Origin: BTQM01 sp036985875
Lineage (GTDB): Bacteria > Patescibacteriota > Minisyncoccia > Phycocordibacterales > UBA1539
DNA length: 22,144 nt
NCBI GenBank assembly: GCA_036985875.1
Contig: BTQM01000009.1
Coordinates: 1-22,144 of the forward strand
Direction: 5' to 3'
Below are positions 1 to 7,154 of this stretch, piece after piece. The notes below the pieces were generated by a model. It was not told the origin of the DNA. It ran no database searches and worked only from the letters and a program-made list of their open reading frames with translations. The translations under genes were made by a program, and so were the position numbers. Positions within the stretch are counted from its first letter, which is position 1. Each line of letters begins with the position of its first letter.

Positions 1-98
1 ATAAATATAATGTTCTATTATATACACACGAGAACAAACAAGCAACATGTAAATCTCCCACGGCGCAAACAGCAAATACAGACATGTCCAAAACGTAG

Positions 99-139
99 AA
101 TCCCCGCAAGGCAATCATGATAGATGCCTTGCGGGGATT
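99..139 (-). terminator. Perfect 15-bp hairpin downstream of rnpB, likely terminator or 3' processing signal
   Basis: Arms 99-113 and 125-139 are exact inverted complements around an 11-nt loop. The hairpin starts 9 nt past the 3' strand of rnpB helix P1. On the minus strand it is followed by a short mixed sequence with only four consecutive T, so the U-tract is weak and it is not a textbook intrinsic terminator. The remaining sequence from 1 to 98 is AT-rich and shows no gene. Confidence 0.55.
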
Positions 140-179
140 TCTGCGGAACCTTGCGCTTATAAGCCGAATTCTGTTGTCC

Positions 180-253
180 CTCGCATGAAAAGGTACCACG
201 AGCTAAAGCTCGCAAGTCGCGTATAAATGCGCGACAATGCCTTTTCATGTGAG
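180..253 (-). repeat. Palindromic element, copy in rnpB helix P19
   Basis: This 74-nt unit is identical to the copy at 591-664. It has an outer 14-bp stem (CTCACATGAAAAGG against CCTTTTCATGCGAG on the minus strand, one A-C mismatch) and two inner hairpins, so it would fold as a three-way junction. It lies between the 3' strand of P2 and the 3' strand of P4, where P19 occurs in many bacterial RNase P RNAs. The flanks 175-182 and 251-258 extend the stem by further pairs (TGTC with GACA) that belong to the host helix, not to the element. Confidence 0.9.
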
Positions 254-371
254 AGACAGATAGTCATTTATCTGGGACAAGTGTTGCCACTTGCCTCTAG
301 CGGCACCCTGCCGTCGCAAAGCGACGGCAGTACGGCCTTGCACGTAGGTAGGAATTTAGCCGTTTCACCCC

Positions 372-448
372 CTCACATGGAAAAGCATCACGAGCGCGGA
401 GAGCTCGCAAGTCGCGCACAGGTGCGCGACAATGCCTTTTCATGTGAG
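372..448 (-). repeat. Palindromic element, diverged copy in the P12 region of rnpB
   Basis: This 77-nt copy is in the same orientation as the other two and has the same three-way-junction plan. Inner hairpins are at 411-430 and 390-408, and the outer stem 370-379/441-450 is extended by CCC/GGG. Relative to the identical pair, hairpin 411-430 has a full T-A to C-G compensatory change (419/422) and one mismatch or wobble turned into C-G. It sits in the distal specificity domain, just before the conserved CGGCTAAATTCC segment. Confidence 0.85.
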
Positions 449-590
449 GGACTACGCCCCAAAAAACTTTGGCGCGCCCAACACCGTCTCCAGTGTTGGC
501 GTCTCTGTTCGCATCCCTAGGATTACTCCAGATGGGCATTACCCACTACCGTCCTGCACCAAAAGGTGCACGTGTTCGGACTTTCCTCCC

Positions 591-664
591 CTCGCATGAA
601 AAGGTACCACGAGCTAAAGCTCGCAAGTCGCGTATAAATGCGCGACAATGCCTTTTCATGTGAG
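591..664 (-). repeat. Palindromic element, copy in rnpB helix P3
   Basis: The 74 nt are identical to 180-253. It lies between the 5' strand of P2 (668-675) and the 5' strand of P4 (574-588), the position of helix P3. The flanking CCCC (588-591) and GGGG (664-667) lengthen the outer stem. Inner hairpins are 627-646 and 609-624. Confidence 0.9.
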
Positions 665-694
665 GGGTAACTATCCAGCACAAGGTCTAAAGAA

Positions 695-722
695 ATTATA
701 CCACAAAATCAGATGAACACAA
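695..722 (-). promoter_or_regulatory. Promoter of rnpB
   Basis: On the minus strand a perfect TATAAT (695-700) lies 16 nt downstream of TTGTGT (717-722). Transcription would start near 688, one or two bases before the P1 5' strand at 686, which fits an RNA whose first helix is P1. Confidence 0.7.
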
Positions 723-756
723 GAAATAGACGGGACCCTTCGTCCCGTCTATTTCT
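722..756 (-). terminator. Hairpin terminator after nrdJ
   Basis: Arms 722-736 and 742-756 form a perfect 15-bp stem with a 5-nt loop. The A-rich/T-rich ends (AGAAATAG and CTATTTCT) let it act in either direction. It lies about 50 nt after the nrdJ stop codon and its edge touches the -35 box of rnpB, separating the two transcription units. Confidence 0.65.
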
Positions 757-807
757 AACTCACTGAATCCTAAAATTTCGCTATGAAAGCAGGTTTTCAG
801 ACAAACT

Positions 808-3093
808 CTAAGTAATCTCACATGTGCCGGAGACGCACGCAAGCTCTTGCGCTACATCCGTCTTATCTTCTTTCTCATAAATCACGATCTTTGAAAAATC
901 TATGCCTTCAAACCTCTTTGCGAGCTCTTTGTATCTTTTTTTGTCTATTTCTTCGTATGGAGCAAGTTGGTACACAAAATCGCTTCTTGGCAGGAAGGAG
1001 AGACCGCCGATAATGCTCCAGTTCACATATACCCAGTTGGCAACCTCTATCCATTCATCTTCACCGACCGAAACTGTCACGGATGGATTGTGTTCAGTGT
1101 AATTTTGTTTTACTAATTTCCAGTGCTCAAGCTGTTCCAGGGCAGTCATATCATTCTTGAAAATTGAATTTTCGGGGGCTTTAACGGGAAACTCCAGAAC
1201 ATATGTGTCTGCGCCCTCTTTCGGCTGACCCACTTCGGGACAATAGGGCACCCCTTGATTTTTAAGCATCTGAAATAAGGGATCCGTAGCGGAAATCCTT
1301 ACACGACGGATATAGTACACGCTGTGGCGAGGATGCATGCCGGAAGAGCAGTCAACCATTTGCGAGAGTGTTCCGGACGGCTTGACACAGGTAATACAAG
1401 TTGATCGGTTTATGTCGAATTTCTTGGCGTATATTTTGTTCACTCGTATCGCCTCCTCTTTGAGCTTTTTTAGCACACTCTCGTCGCGTACGGTGGAACA
1501 ATCCCACTGTCCAGTAATGGACACCCCCAAAAGCCGCTCCATTTTGCAATTTTCCCCCCACTCTTTTGAGAGATAGGGAAAATCCGTCAGGGTTGATTGA
1601 TATGTGCCCAACATTGCAGCAATGCGCATCTTGCGAAGAAGAGACTCTTCCGTGTCATCGGAGCGAGCCACTATCTCGGACAGGTTGCAAAACTGCCTTG
1701 ATTGCAAAATTATCTCACCACATGGATTGGTGCCCAAGCGACTTGTATCCCCTTTTAAAATTTTTGGCCTTCTCTCGGGAAGCGTGTCTGCAAGCCCGCC
1801 ACGATTGAAAATCCCTCTTTCGCCAGATCCGCTTTTCATAAGAGCCACCCATTCGTCAAGAAAATCGGCGTTATCGGGTCTTCCGTTGTATACGGCGGAA
1901 TTGTTGGCCATGCGCCTCTGCGGTTGGGCAATGTAGAATTGCCCCTTTTTGGCATCACGCATCTCCATGTCGTCAATGTCGGAGAGGGATATCAAGGCGC
2001 TCCTGCGCACTCCGCCGGAAACCACAACCTCCCCTATCTTGCACACGATGTCGTGCACATCAAGATTCGTGAGGCGCCTGCCCTGCCTTTTTAATATCTT
2101 CTCACGAGCAAAATCAATAACCGCTTTAAGCGGGGCGGGACCGGAAGAGCGACCGCCCATTATTTTGAGCCGCGCACCCGATGGTCTCAGTTTTGAATAA
2201 TCAAACGCAACATCTTTCCCCTTGAACCATGTTTTCATTCCAAAAGTTAGAGCGTCAGCCCATCCCTCTTTGCTGTCTGGTATAATGTGGGGTGGCAGTA
2301 TTTTCCCAGTCTGCATTTTGATTTGCGGAAGCATTTGAACATTTTGGCTCTCCACAGAAAAGCCCACACCCGAACCGCACATCAAGATATACATAATCTC
2401 ACCGAAATCTTCCAACCGAGAAGGCGCAAGGTAGGAGCAATTATAAGCACACACATTCGTCTTTCGCGCGGCCTTCCCCGCAAACTGCAGAAGTCGCATG
2501 GAAGGCATGGCTTCATGGCGCAAGATCGCTTTTTTTATTTCCTTGTACTCTTTCCCCGAGAGAGTGTTCCCGATGTTCTCTTTCATAAAATCCATATACC
2601 TCTCAACCGTCTCGATCCATGTCTCCCTTCGCCCCTCCTCCTCTACCCACCGTGAGTATGTCCTGTAGTACACAAATTCTGCGAGAGTATTCCTGAAATA
2701 CTTCTTGCCTTCTCTCGTAAGTTTTCTCACCTTTTCGGGAACTTCGCCCTTCTCGCGCCTTATCCTTGCACGCTCATCTCGGTAGAGAATATACGCCTTG
2801 GCAGTATTCACAAAATCCTCCAGAATAAGCTCTTTCTCTACCATATCCTGAATCCCCTCCACGGTTGGAACAAAGTTCTCCGCCAGTCTACTTATCCTAC
2901 CCAGTCTGGAAAGCACTTTTCGCGCAATATATTCCGCTTCTTTTTCCGCCCCTTCGCTACTAGCAAGCATTGCTTTGCGCACCGCTTTTAAGATCCTTGA
3001 GCTGTCAAATGGGGCGATCGCCCCATCTCTCTTTCTTATTTCCTTAATGAAATCTTGCCCTAATTTTTTGGTGCTTTTGCAAATTTTTGCCAT
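808..3093 (-). CDS. nrdJ: Adenosylcobalamin-dependent ribonucleoside-triphosphate reductase (class II, monomeric)
   Basis: It reduces ribonucleoside triphosphates to deoxyribonucleotides, using a thiyl radical generated from adenosylcobalamin, in the cytoplasm. The 761-residue protein has an N-terminal ATP-cone (about residues 17-105), normally an allosteric dATP/ATP site. The catalytic barrel carries NPCGE (C458 as expected thiyl-radical site, E460), C469 in QFCNLSE as one of the redox cysteine pair, and the early NVCAYNC segment (C215, C219). The C-terminal tail ends in a C-x4-C pair (C753, C758), the thioredoxin-facing shuttle cysteines of Lactobacillus leichmannii-type RTPR. No small subunit or activase gene lies nearby, as expected for class II. 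There is no clear Shine-Dalgarno before the ATG. I find no convincing promoter in the 150 nt upstream. Confidence 0.93.
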   Translation of the reverse strand: MAKICKSTKKLGQDFIKEIRKRDGAIAPFDSSRILKAVRKAMLASSEGAEKEAEYIARKVLSRLGRISRLAENFVPTVEGIQDMVEKELILEDFVNTAKAYILYRDERARIRREKGEVPEKVRKLTREGKKYFRNTLAEFVYYRTYSRWVEEEGRRETWIETVERYMDFMKENIGNTLSGKEYKEIKKAILRHEAMPSMRLLQFAGKAARKTNVCAYNCSYLAPSRLEDFGEIMYILMCGSGVGFSVESQNVQMLPQIKMQTGKILPPHIIPDSKEGWADALTFGMKTWFKGKDVAFDYSKLRPSGARLKIMGGRSSGPAPLKAVIDFAREKILKRQGRRLTNLDVHDIVCKIGEVVVSGGVRRSALISLSDIDDMEMRDAKKGQFYIAQPQRRMANNSAVYNGRPDNADFLDEWVALMKSGSGERGIFNRGGLADTLPERRPKILKGDTSRLGTNPCGEIILQSRQFCNLSEIVARSDDTEESLLRKMRIAAMLGTYQSTLTDFPYLSKEWGENCKMERLLGVSITGQWDCSTVRDESVLKKLKEEAIRVNKIYAKKFDINRSTCITCVKPSGTLSQMVDCSSGMHPRHSVYYIRRVRISATDPLFQMLKNQGVPYCPEVGQPKEGADTYVLEFPVKAPENSIFKNDMTALEQLEHWKLVKQNYTEHNPSVTVSVGEDEWIEVANWVYVNWSIIGGLSFLPRSDFVYQLAPYEEIDKKRYKELAKRFEGIDFSKIVIYEKEDKTDVAQELACVSGTCEIT

Positions 3094-3202
3094 AGATTAT
3101 TGTGGGAAAAAATGATAAAAAATATAACATCCATTGTAACGCAAAACGCCGCGGATGTGCGTGTGGATAAAGCATGTGCCTTGTAACGTGAAACTTGTAA
3201 CT

Positions 3203-3227
3203 TCTGCGAAAGCTTCGCTTCCGCAGA
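3203..3227 (-). other. Hairpin after the DUF192 gene
   Basis: Arms 3203-3213 and 3217-3227 pair over 11 positions with one mismatch around a TTC loop, 20 nt past the DUF192 stop codon. No T-tract follows, so termination is possible but unproven. The rest of 3094-3246 shows no gene, only short repeats of CTTGTAAC. Confidence 0.4.
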
Positions 3228-3246
3228 CTATGTTATACGTTAAGAG

Positions 3247-3729
3247 TTATGGTTTATATGTTACAAGCGTCGCACGATCTCCAGTCGTTATCCCACGCTT
3301 TTTCGCAATTCCCCCCGCGACTTCCAAGACATAGCGCACCGGAAACTCCGGCGTAAATATCTGCGGGTATGAGTCCGGTGAAGCATTCTCTTCAATACCA
3401 ACGACGGTCATGTCCTCGCCGATCCAAATAATGTCAATCGGGAAACGCATATCCTTCATCCAAAACGCGTATAGTCCCGCGTTTTCAAACACAAACAGCA
3501 TCCCCGCACTAGGCGCAAGGCCATCTCTTCCGGAGAGGCCCTGCGCCCTCACCCGCAACGTATCGGCAATCTCCACAGCGAACATGTCTCCATTTATCGC
3601 CACCGTCGCGAGCGAGGATGGAGAAATGCCGAGCACCCCGTTTTCTTCAAGCACACGTGGTACCCAAAAACTCGCCAACAAGGCAAGACCGACAAATATG
3701 AAAATAGCAAAATAGTGCGTTTTGTTCAT
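3247..3729 (-). CDS. DUF192 family protein, membrane-anchored or exported
   Basis: This 160-residue protein has an N-terminal hydrophobic segment (about 7-23) and a complete DUF192 domain (about 43-157). Family hallmarks are GLSGR (64-68), GMLFVF (76-81), FWMKDM (89-94), FPIDIIWI (96-103) and YVLEVAGG followed by GI..GD near the end. DUF192 proteins are small extracytoplasmic beta-rich domains of unknown biochemical function. The signal or anchor segment lacks a lipobox cysteine, so the domain probably sits outside the membrane. It follows the unknown gene at 3774-4469 after 44 nt in the same direction, so the two may be co-transcribed. Confidence 0.88.
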   Translation of the reverse strand: MNKTHYFAIFIFVGLALLASFWVPRVLEENGVLGISPSSLATVAINGDMFAVEIADTLRVRAQGLSGRDGLAPSAGMLFVFENAGLYAFWMKDMRFPIDIIWIGEDMTVVGIEENASPDSYPQIFTPEFPVRYVLEVAGGIAKKRGITTGDRATLVTYKP

Positions 3730-3773
3730 TGCTTAAGGAGTCAAGTACGCGCACCTAACGCGCTTACGCCACC

Positions 3774-4469
3774 CTACTTTTCGGCTTTAAAATGTTTTCT
3801 CTTGAGGAAATCTGCGAACTGCCACATTTCTTCCCTGTACCCCGCAAGCTGTTTTTCAAGCTGGTGCTTCTCCTCGTCAGAGAGATCATTCGGCGCTTCC
3901 TGATAATCTTCTCCTCCACCCACCACGCGAAACCCACCCGCTCTGGGGTGCACCGCCAAACGAAGATTGTCGGGAGTATTTCTTTTTTTGTAAAACTCGT
4001 CAAGTAGCACAACTGTTTTTCGCATCAGTTTTTCGTTTTCTTCTCTCCACTTTTTGTACTCCGGCGTTTCGTCAGCCTGAGAGTGCGTGGACTTTTTAAC
4101 CGCTTCCGCCTGAGCTTGCTCATTTTTTGCGCGCCTAACGTCCTTAAAGGAAATCCCGTACTTTTTTGCGGCTTTTTGAAACACCTCATTCTCGCCTGCA
4201 AATTGTTTCTCGGGCTTATTGGGAGCTTCTACTTCAATCCACGGCGCAGTCATTCCCCGCTCAACATGCCCCTCACAAGAAGCGGACGTATTGATCTTGA
4301 GAACATTGAGTGCGATCACGGCCTCCTTTATGTTGGGACCGATCTCTCGTCCCTTGCTATCCTCCATCGTTTCAATTTCTTTTTCCCATTTCTCCCAACG
4401 TGCTTCTTTTTGCGGCGTTTCCTCGCGAGATTCGTCGCTGCTGTCAATTTTTTGCAGTTCAGGATGCAT
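3774..4469 (-). CDS. Unknown soluble protein with an SCEGH motif
   Basis: I do not recognise a named family. The 231-residue protein is highly charged, with long Glu/Lys-rich helices (N-terminal ~45 residues and C-terminal third) and no membrane segment. A central part stands out as a folded core: an IKEAVIALNVL helix, then INTSASCEGHVE and APWIEVEAP. The Cys-Glu-Gly-His cluster could be a metal or catalytic site, but that is a guess. I chose the ATG at 4469. An in-frame GTG 18 nt upstream (4487) is possible but sits inside a small hairpin (AACACC/GGTGTT). Neither start has a convincing Shine-Dalgarno. Confidence 0.75.
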   Translation of the reverse strand: MHPELQKIDSSDESREETPQKEARWEKWEKEIETMEDSKGREIGPNIKEAVIALNVLKINTSASCEGHVERGMTAPWIEVEAPNKPEKQFAGENEVFQKAAKKYGISFKDVRRAKNEQAQAEAVKKSTHSQADETPEYKKWREENEKLMRKTVVLLDEFYKKRNTPDNLRLAVHPRAGGFRVVGGGEDYQEAPNDLSDEEKHQLEKQLAGYREEMWQFADFLKRKHFKAEK

Positions 4470-4534
4470 AATATAATATCTTAACACCCTTTTGGTGTTC
4501 GGAAAAGAGTTTTAGGATATTTTCCATTCGTCGC

Positions 4535-4570
4535 CCTCTATTTCTTAAGATGTATCGTAAGAAATGGAGG
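4535..4570. other. 13-bp hairpin in a divergent intergenic region
   Basis: Arms 4535-4547 and 4558-4570 pair with one G-T around a 10-nt loop (CCTCTATTTCTTA against TAAGAAATGGAGG). It lies between the divergent genes starting at 4469 (-) and 4666 (+). No T-tract follows on either strand, so a terminator is less likely than a regulatory or structural element. Confidence 0.4.
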
Positions 4571-4665
4571 AGGGAAAGATGTCGGGTACCTTTAATTCTG
4601 TTGACTGATACCCCAAGTGCTGTATTCTTAAAACACATTAGGATTTACTTAATATTGTAAAATAT

Positions 4666-4968
4666 ATGTCAGAAAACATGGAGTACCCAAAAGGAATAAA
4701 GCCAGAACACCAGAAAACTGAAGAAGAGCATCCGGATCTTCGGAACCGCCAGGAACTAGAATCGCAGGGATGGCAATATCTTGGAACCGAGTATTCAGAG
4801 ATAGGTAAAGCCGATGAAGACGTTATAAAAGATTATCTTGAGCGAAATAAGAAATATAAAGAAATTAAAATAGCAAGACCGCATATGTGGGATGGCAAGG
4901 AATGGGTTGAAGATAAAACCGTGTACGATGTTTTTATTAAGGATTCGCGCAGGTTGCCGGGATTTTAA
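4666..4968 (+). CDS. Small unknown protein (100 aa)
   Basis: I do not recognise the family. It is a charged, soluble 100-residue protein with no signal peptide or membrane segment. The N-terminal 35 residues are Glu/Lys-rich and probably disordered. The rest (GWQYLGTEYSE, then IKIARPHMW and VYDVFIKD) reads like a compact alpha-beta domain with alternating hydrophobics. The ATG has no Shine-Dalgarno. A TAATAT box at 4650-4655 would start transcription only a few bases before the ATG. It stands alone between a divergent gene and the tRNA. It reads as real coding sequence, but conservation is unchecked. Confidence 0.65.
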   Translation: MSENMEYPKGIKPEHQKTEEEHPDLRNRQELESQGWQYLGTEYSEIGKADEDVIKDYLERNKKYKEIKIARPHMWDGKEWVEDKTVYDVFIKDSRRLPGF

Positions 4969-5005
4969 AAGTATCTGGCGCCTTTACAGCTCACTTCGTT
5001 CGTTG

Positions 5006-5090
5006 CGGAGGAGACAGGATTTGAACCTGCGGTGGGTTGCCCCACACTCGCTTTCCAAGCGAGCACCTTAAACCACTCAGCCACTCCTCC
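5006..5090 (-). tRNA. tRNA-Ser (anticodon GGA)
   Basis: The minus strand from 5090 folds as a class II tRNA. The acceptor GGAGGAG pairs with CTCCTCC, followed by discriminator G at 5006. The anticodon arm is CTCGC-TTGGAAA-GCGAG with anticodon GGA (complement of 5054-5056). A long variable arm (TGGG-GCAA-CCCA) and a TTCAAAT T-loop follow. The long variable arm and G73 identify serine. CCA is not encoded, so CCA-adding enzyme is needed. The region 5100-5337 upstream shows no gene I can support. Confidence 0.95.
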
Positions 5091-5337
5091 AATATTAAAC
5101 ACGCTACACTGTATCAAAATTTCTCTTATCGTACCACACCAAAAGTACGTTTGATAATTTTAGGATTTACGCAGCCCCATGCAGTTGCCGGAACACGAAC
5201 TAAGTGGAGTAAGCTGTATCCGAGCATGTAGCGAGCGACATTTAGTGACGTACGGCGCCTGTCCGCCTCCGGCGGAAAGAAATGCGCCAACTGTGTGAGT
5301 CCTGATTTTATACTCTTTGTCCTCGATACGCTACACC

Positions 5338-5640
5338 TCACTCATTCTGCGACGGCCATTCGGACCAGGAACCGATTTTATTGGCAATATATGCCATAAA
5401 ATCGTTATTATGGGGTCCGGAGATATTTTTTCTGTATTCTGAAAATTCTTCTTTCGTAAGAGTTTTTTCTTTAAACTTCCGCCAGATCGCCATATCGGTG
5501 GCATCCAAAAAGGCGGGGTCAAGATCAAAAAAATGGGCGGTTTTCCCCTCTTCTTTTTCTTTTTCTTTCAGCGCACTAACCTCTGTTTGAAATGCGGCTA
5601 TATCATTATTTTCATTGGGATTAATTTTTTCAATATACAT
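5338..5640 (-). CDS. Small unknown protein downstream of htpX (100 aa)
   Basis: I do not recognise the family. The 100-residue acidic, soluble protein has a Lys/Glu-rich helix around residues 20-32. A middle part follows with FFDLDPAFLDATDMAIW, where alternating aromatic and acidic residues suggest a folded helical domain. There is no signal peptide. The ATG (5638-5640) is 23 nt after the htpX stop in the same direction, through a very AT-rich spacer that could hold its own promoter. There is no Shine-Dalgarno. Confidence 0.6.
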   Translation of the reverse strand: MYIEKINPNENNDIAAFQTEVSALKEKEKEEGKTAHFFDLDPAFLDATDMAIWRKFKEKTLTKEEFSEYRKNISGPHNNDFMAYIANKIGSWSEWPSQNE

Positions 5641-5663
5641 ATTTATATTTTTAATAATTAAAC

Positions 5664-6563
5664 TTACTCTCGTAGTTTCATGATCCTTTCTTCTGCCGGC
5701 GGGTGCGTCATAAAAAGCTTGTTCATAAATCCTATCTTTTTCCTCCCCTTGCCACCGAAGGGATTGGAAATGAAAAGATGCGCTGTTGCATGGTTCGCAC
5801 GTTTCATCTGTCCCGAGTAGGCAGATATTTTCTCAAGTGCCGACGCAAGTCCTTCGGGATATCGGGTCAGAAGCGCGCCAGACGCATCCGCAAGAAACTC
5901 GCGTTTTCGCGATATAGCAAGCTGGATGAGCATTGCCACAATGGGCGCCAATATAGCAAGCGCAATTCCCGCGATTATCATAATAAGCTGTACCCTGCCA
6001 TCGCCGCGGCCGCGGCCTATGCCGCCCCATATCGTTGCGCGCAGGAAGAAATCGGAAAGAAGTACGATAAATCCGACAAGCACCACTACTACGGTAGAAA
6101 CCAACATATCGCGATTGCCAATGTGAGAGAGCTCATGCGCAACCACGCCTTCAAGCTCATTTTTCTCAAGCATCCGCAGAAGTCCGGTTGTTACCGCCAC
6201 CACTGCGTGCTCTTTATTGCGCCCCGTCGCAAATGCATTTGGCGCGGGATCGTCCATAATATAGACCTTGGGCATCGGGAGTCCGGCGGTAATGGAGAGA
6301 TTCTCCACAATGTTCCACAGCTCGCGATGCTCCTCCCTTTTCACGGGGCGCGCTCCCGACATCTTCAGTACGATCTTGTCGGAATACCAGTAACTCCCGA
6401 TGTTCATCAAGATACTGAACGCAACCGCAATGTAGAGAATGATGGGACTCTGAAGCACAACGGAAAACGCCCAGCCGACAAAGATCACCACCACGAAAAA
6501 CATGGTCATCAACAACCATGTTTTTCGTATATTTTTATCCTGATGCGTGTAGAGCGTCGCCAT
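5664..6563 (-). CDS. htpX: HtpX-type membrane metalloprotease (M48B)
   Basis: It is an integral-membrane zinc protease that degrades misfolded membrane proteins. The 299-residue protein has two N-terminal membrane segments (about 15-35 and 40-58). A soluble stretch with PAPNAFATGR (106-115) leads to the zinc site HELSH (143-147). Two more membrane segments follow (about 155-175 and 192-215), and the third zinc ligand is E222 in REFLADA. The C-terminus has SNPFG and THPP..ERI, typical of HtpX. Length and order match the family. It begins 6 nt after the lemA stop codon, so it is co-transcribed and probably translationally coupled. The pairing of lemA with htpX is common in bacteria. Confidence 0.95.
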   Translation of the reverse strand: MATLYTHQDKNIRKTWLLMTMFFVVVIFVGWAFSVVLQSPIILYIAVAFSILMNIGSYWYSDKIVLKMSGARPVKREEHRELWNIVENLSITAGLPMPKVYIMDDPAPNAFATGRNKEHAVVAVTTGLLRMLEKNELEGVVAHELSHIGNRDMLVSTVVVVLVGFIVLLSDFFLRATIWGGIGRGRGDGRVQLIMIIAGIALAILAPIVAMLIQLAISRKREFLADASGALLTRYPEGLASALEKISAYSGQMKRANHATAHLFISNPFGGKGRKKIGFMNKLFMTHPPAEERIMKLRE

Positions 6564-6569
6564 GAGAAA

Positions 6570-7127
6570 CTAAAATTTCACATCAACCACTTCACGTTCC
6601 TCGGATCCTTCTTCAAGCTCAAAGAATTCTTGTTTGCCGAATTTGAACATCTGGGCGATCAAGTTGGAAGGAAATGAGTCAATTTTTATGTTGAGGTCGC
6701 GAACGTTCGTATTATAAAATCTGCGCGCCGCCTGTATCTTGTTCTCGGTGTCGGAGAGTTCGTTCTGTAGATCAAGAAAGTTCTGGCTTGCTTTTAGATC
6801 GGGATAGCTTTCTGACACTGCAAAAAGGGATTTGAGAGCACCGGTGAGCATATTCTCCGCCTGTCCATGCTCGGCAACGGTTCCGGCATTCATCGCCGCC
6901 GTGCGCGCCTCGGTTACTTTCTCAAGCGTTCCGCGCTCGTGCGCGACGTACCCCTTCACCGCCTCTACCAGATTGGGAATCAAGTTATAGCGGCGCTTTA
7001 GTTGAACGTCAATGTCGGCCCACGCCTCTTTGGCGCGAGTTATAAGACGAATAAATGCGTTGTAAGCAAAAATCGCCCAGAGAGCGGTGATGCCTACGAT
7101 TGCAAGAATGATATAGAGTGTATTCAT
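6570..7127 (-). CDS. lemA: LemA family protein
   Basis: This 185-residue protein has one N-terminal membrane helix (about 3-24) and a long helical domain facing outward. Conserved LemA segments are DVQLKRRYNLIPNLVE (40-55), VKGYVAHE (57-64), SYPDL (107-111) and QNELSDTENKIQAARRFYN (121-139). The biochemical role of LemA is unclear. It is repeatedly found next to HtpX and is thought to be linked to membrane protein quality control. It is the middle gene of a three-gene run: 27 nt after the DUF4349 gene and 6 nt before htpX. No Shine-Dalgarno is visible before the ATG. Confidence 0.95.
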   Translation of the reverse strand: MNTLYIILAIVGITALWAIFAYNAFIRLITRAKEAWADIDVQLKRRYNLIPNLVEAVKGYVAHERGTLEKVTEARTAAMNAGTVAEHGQAENMLTGALKSLFAVSESYPDLKASQNFLDLQNELSDTENKIQAARRFYNTNVRDLNIKIDSFPSNLIAQMFKFGKQEFFELEEGSEEREVVDVKF

Positions 7128-7154
7128 AATAATGTTATTTAAATTGTTAATTGA

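Larger units (their letters stand above)
148..688 (-). ncRNA. rnpB: RNase P RNA (rnpB) with three palindromic insertions
   Basis: This is the catalytic RNA of ribonuclease P, which removes 5' leaders from pre-tRNAs. Read on the minus strand it has the universal 5' core GAGGAAAGTCCGAAC (574-588) and the 3' core ACAGAATTCGGCTTAT (159-174). These pair as helix P4 with the conserved bulged U. P1 forms between 677-686 and 148-157 (10 bp, one G-U) and P2 between 668-675 and 259-266. Other family matches are GCGAACAGAGAC, GTGCAAGGCC and a GGGTGCC loop (around 305) that would bind the tRNA CCA end. The gene is about 540 nt. Removing three ~75-nt palindromes (180-253, 372-448, 591-664) leaves about 315 nt, a compact type A-like core. 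Those palindromes take the places of P19, the P12 region and P3. The P12 assignment is the least certain. The exact 5' end is inferred from the promoter. Confidence 0.93.

Noticed and set aside
18..663. Several overlapping open frames on both strands across 18-663
   Set aside because: They all lie in rnpB and its palindromic inserts, and repeat one another because the element is repeated. The RNA assignment explains the sequence better.
180..664. Three spaced repeats considered as a CRISPR array
   Set aside because: Repeats are ~75 nt, large multi-hairpin palindromes, and the spacers are conserved parts of RNase P RNA.
3094..3246. NrdR-box pair upstream of nrdJ
   Set aside because: No sequences resembling the 16-bp NrdR palindrome were found, only short CTTGTAAC repeats.
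5100..5337. Short open frames on both strands next to tRNA-Ser
   Set aside because: One overlaps the tRNA and neither shows a recognisable domain, start signal or compositional sign of coding.
5703..6677. Long plus-strand open frame (324 codons) opposite htpX and lemA
   Set aside because: It is the antisense of well-supported htpX/lemA reading frames; its product is rich in His, Arg and Cys as expected of a shadow frame.
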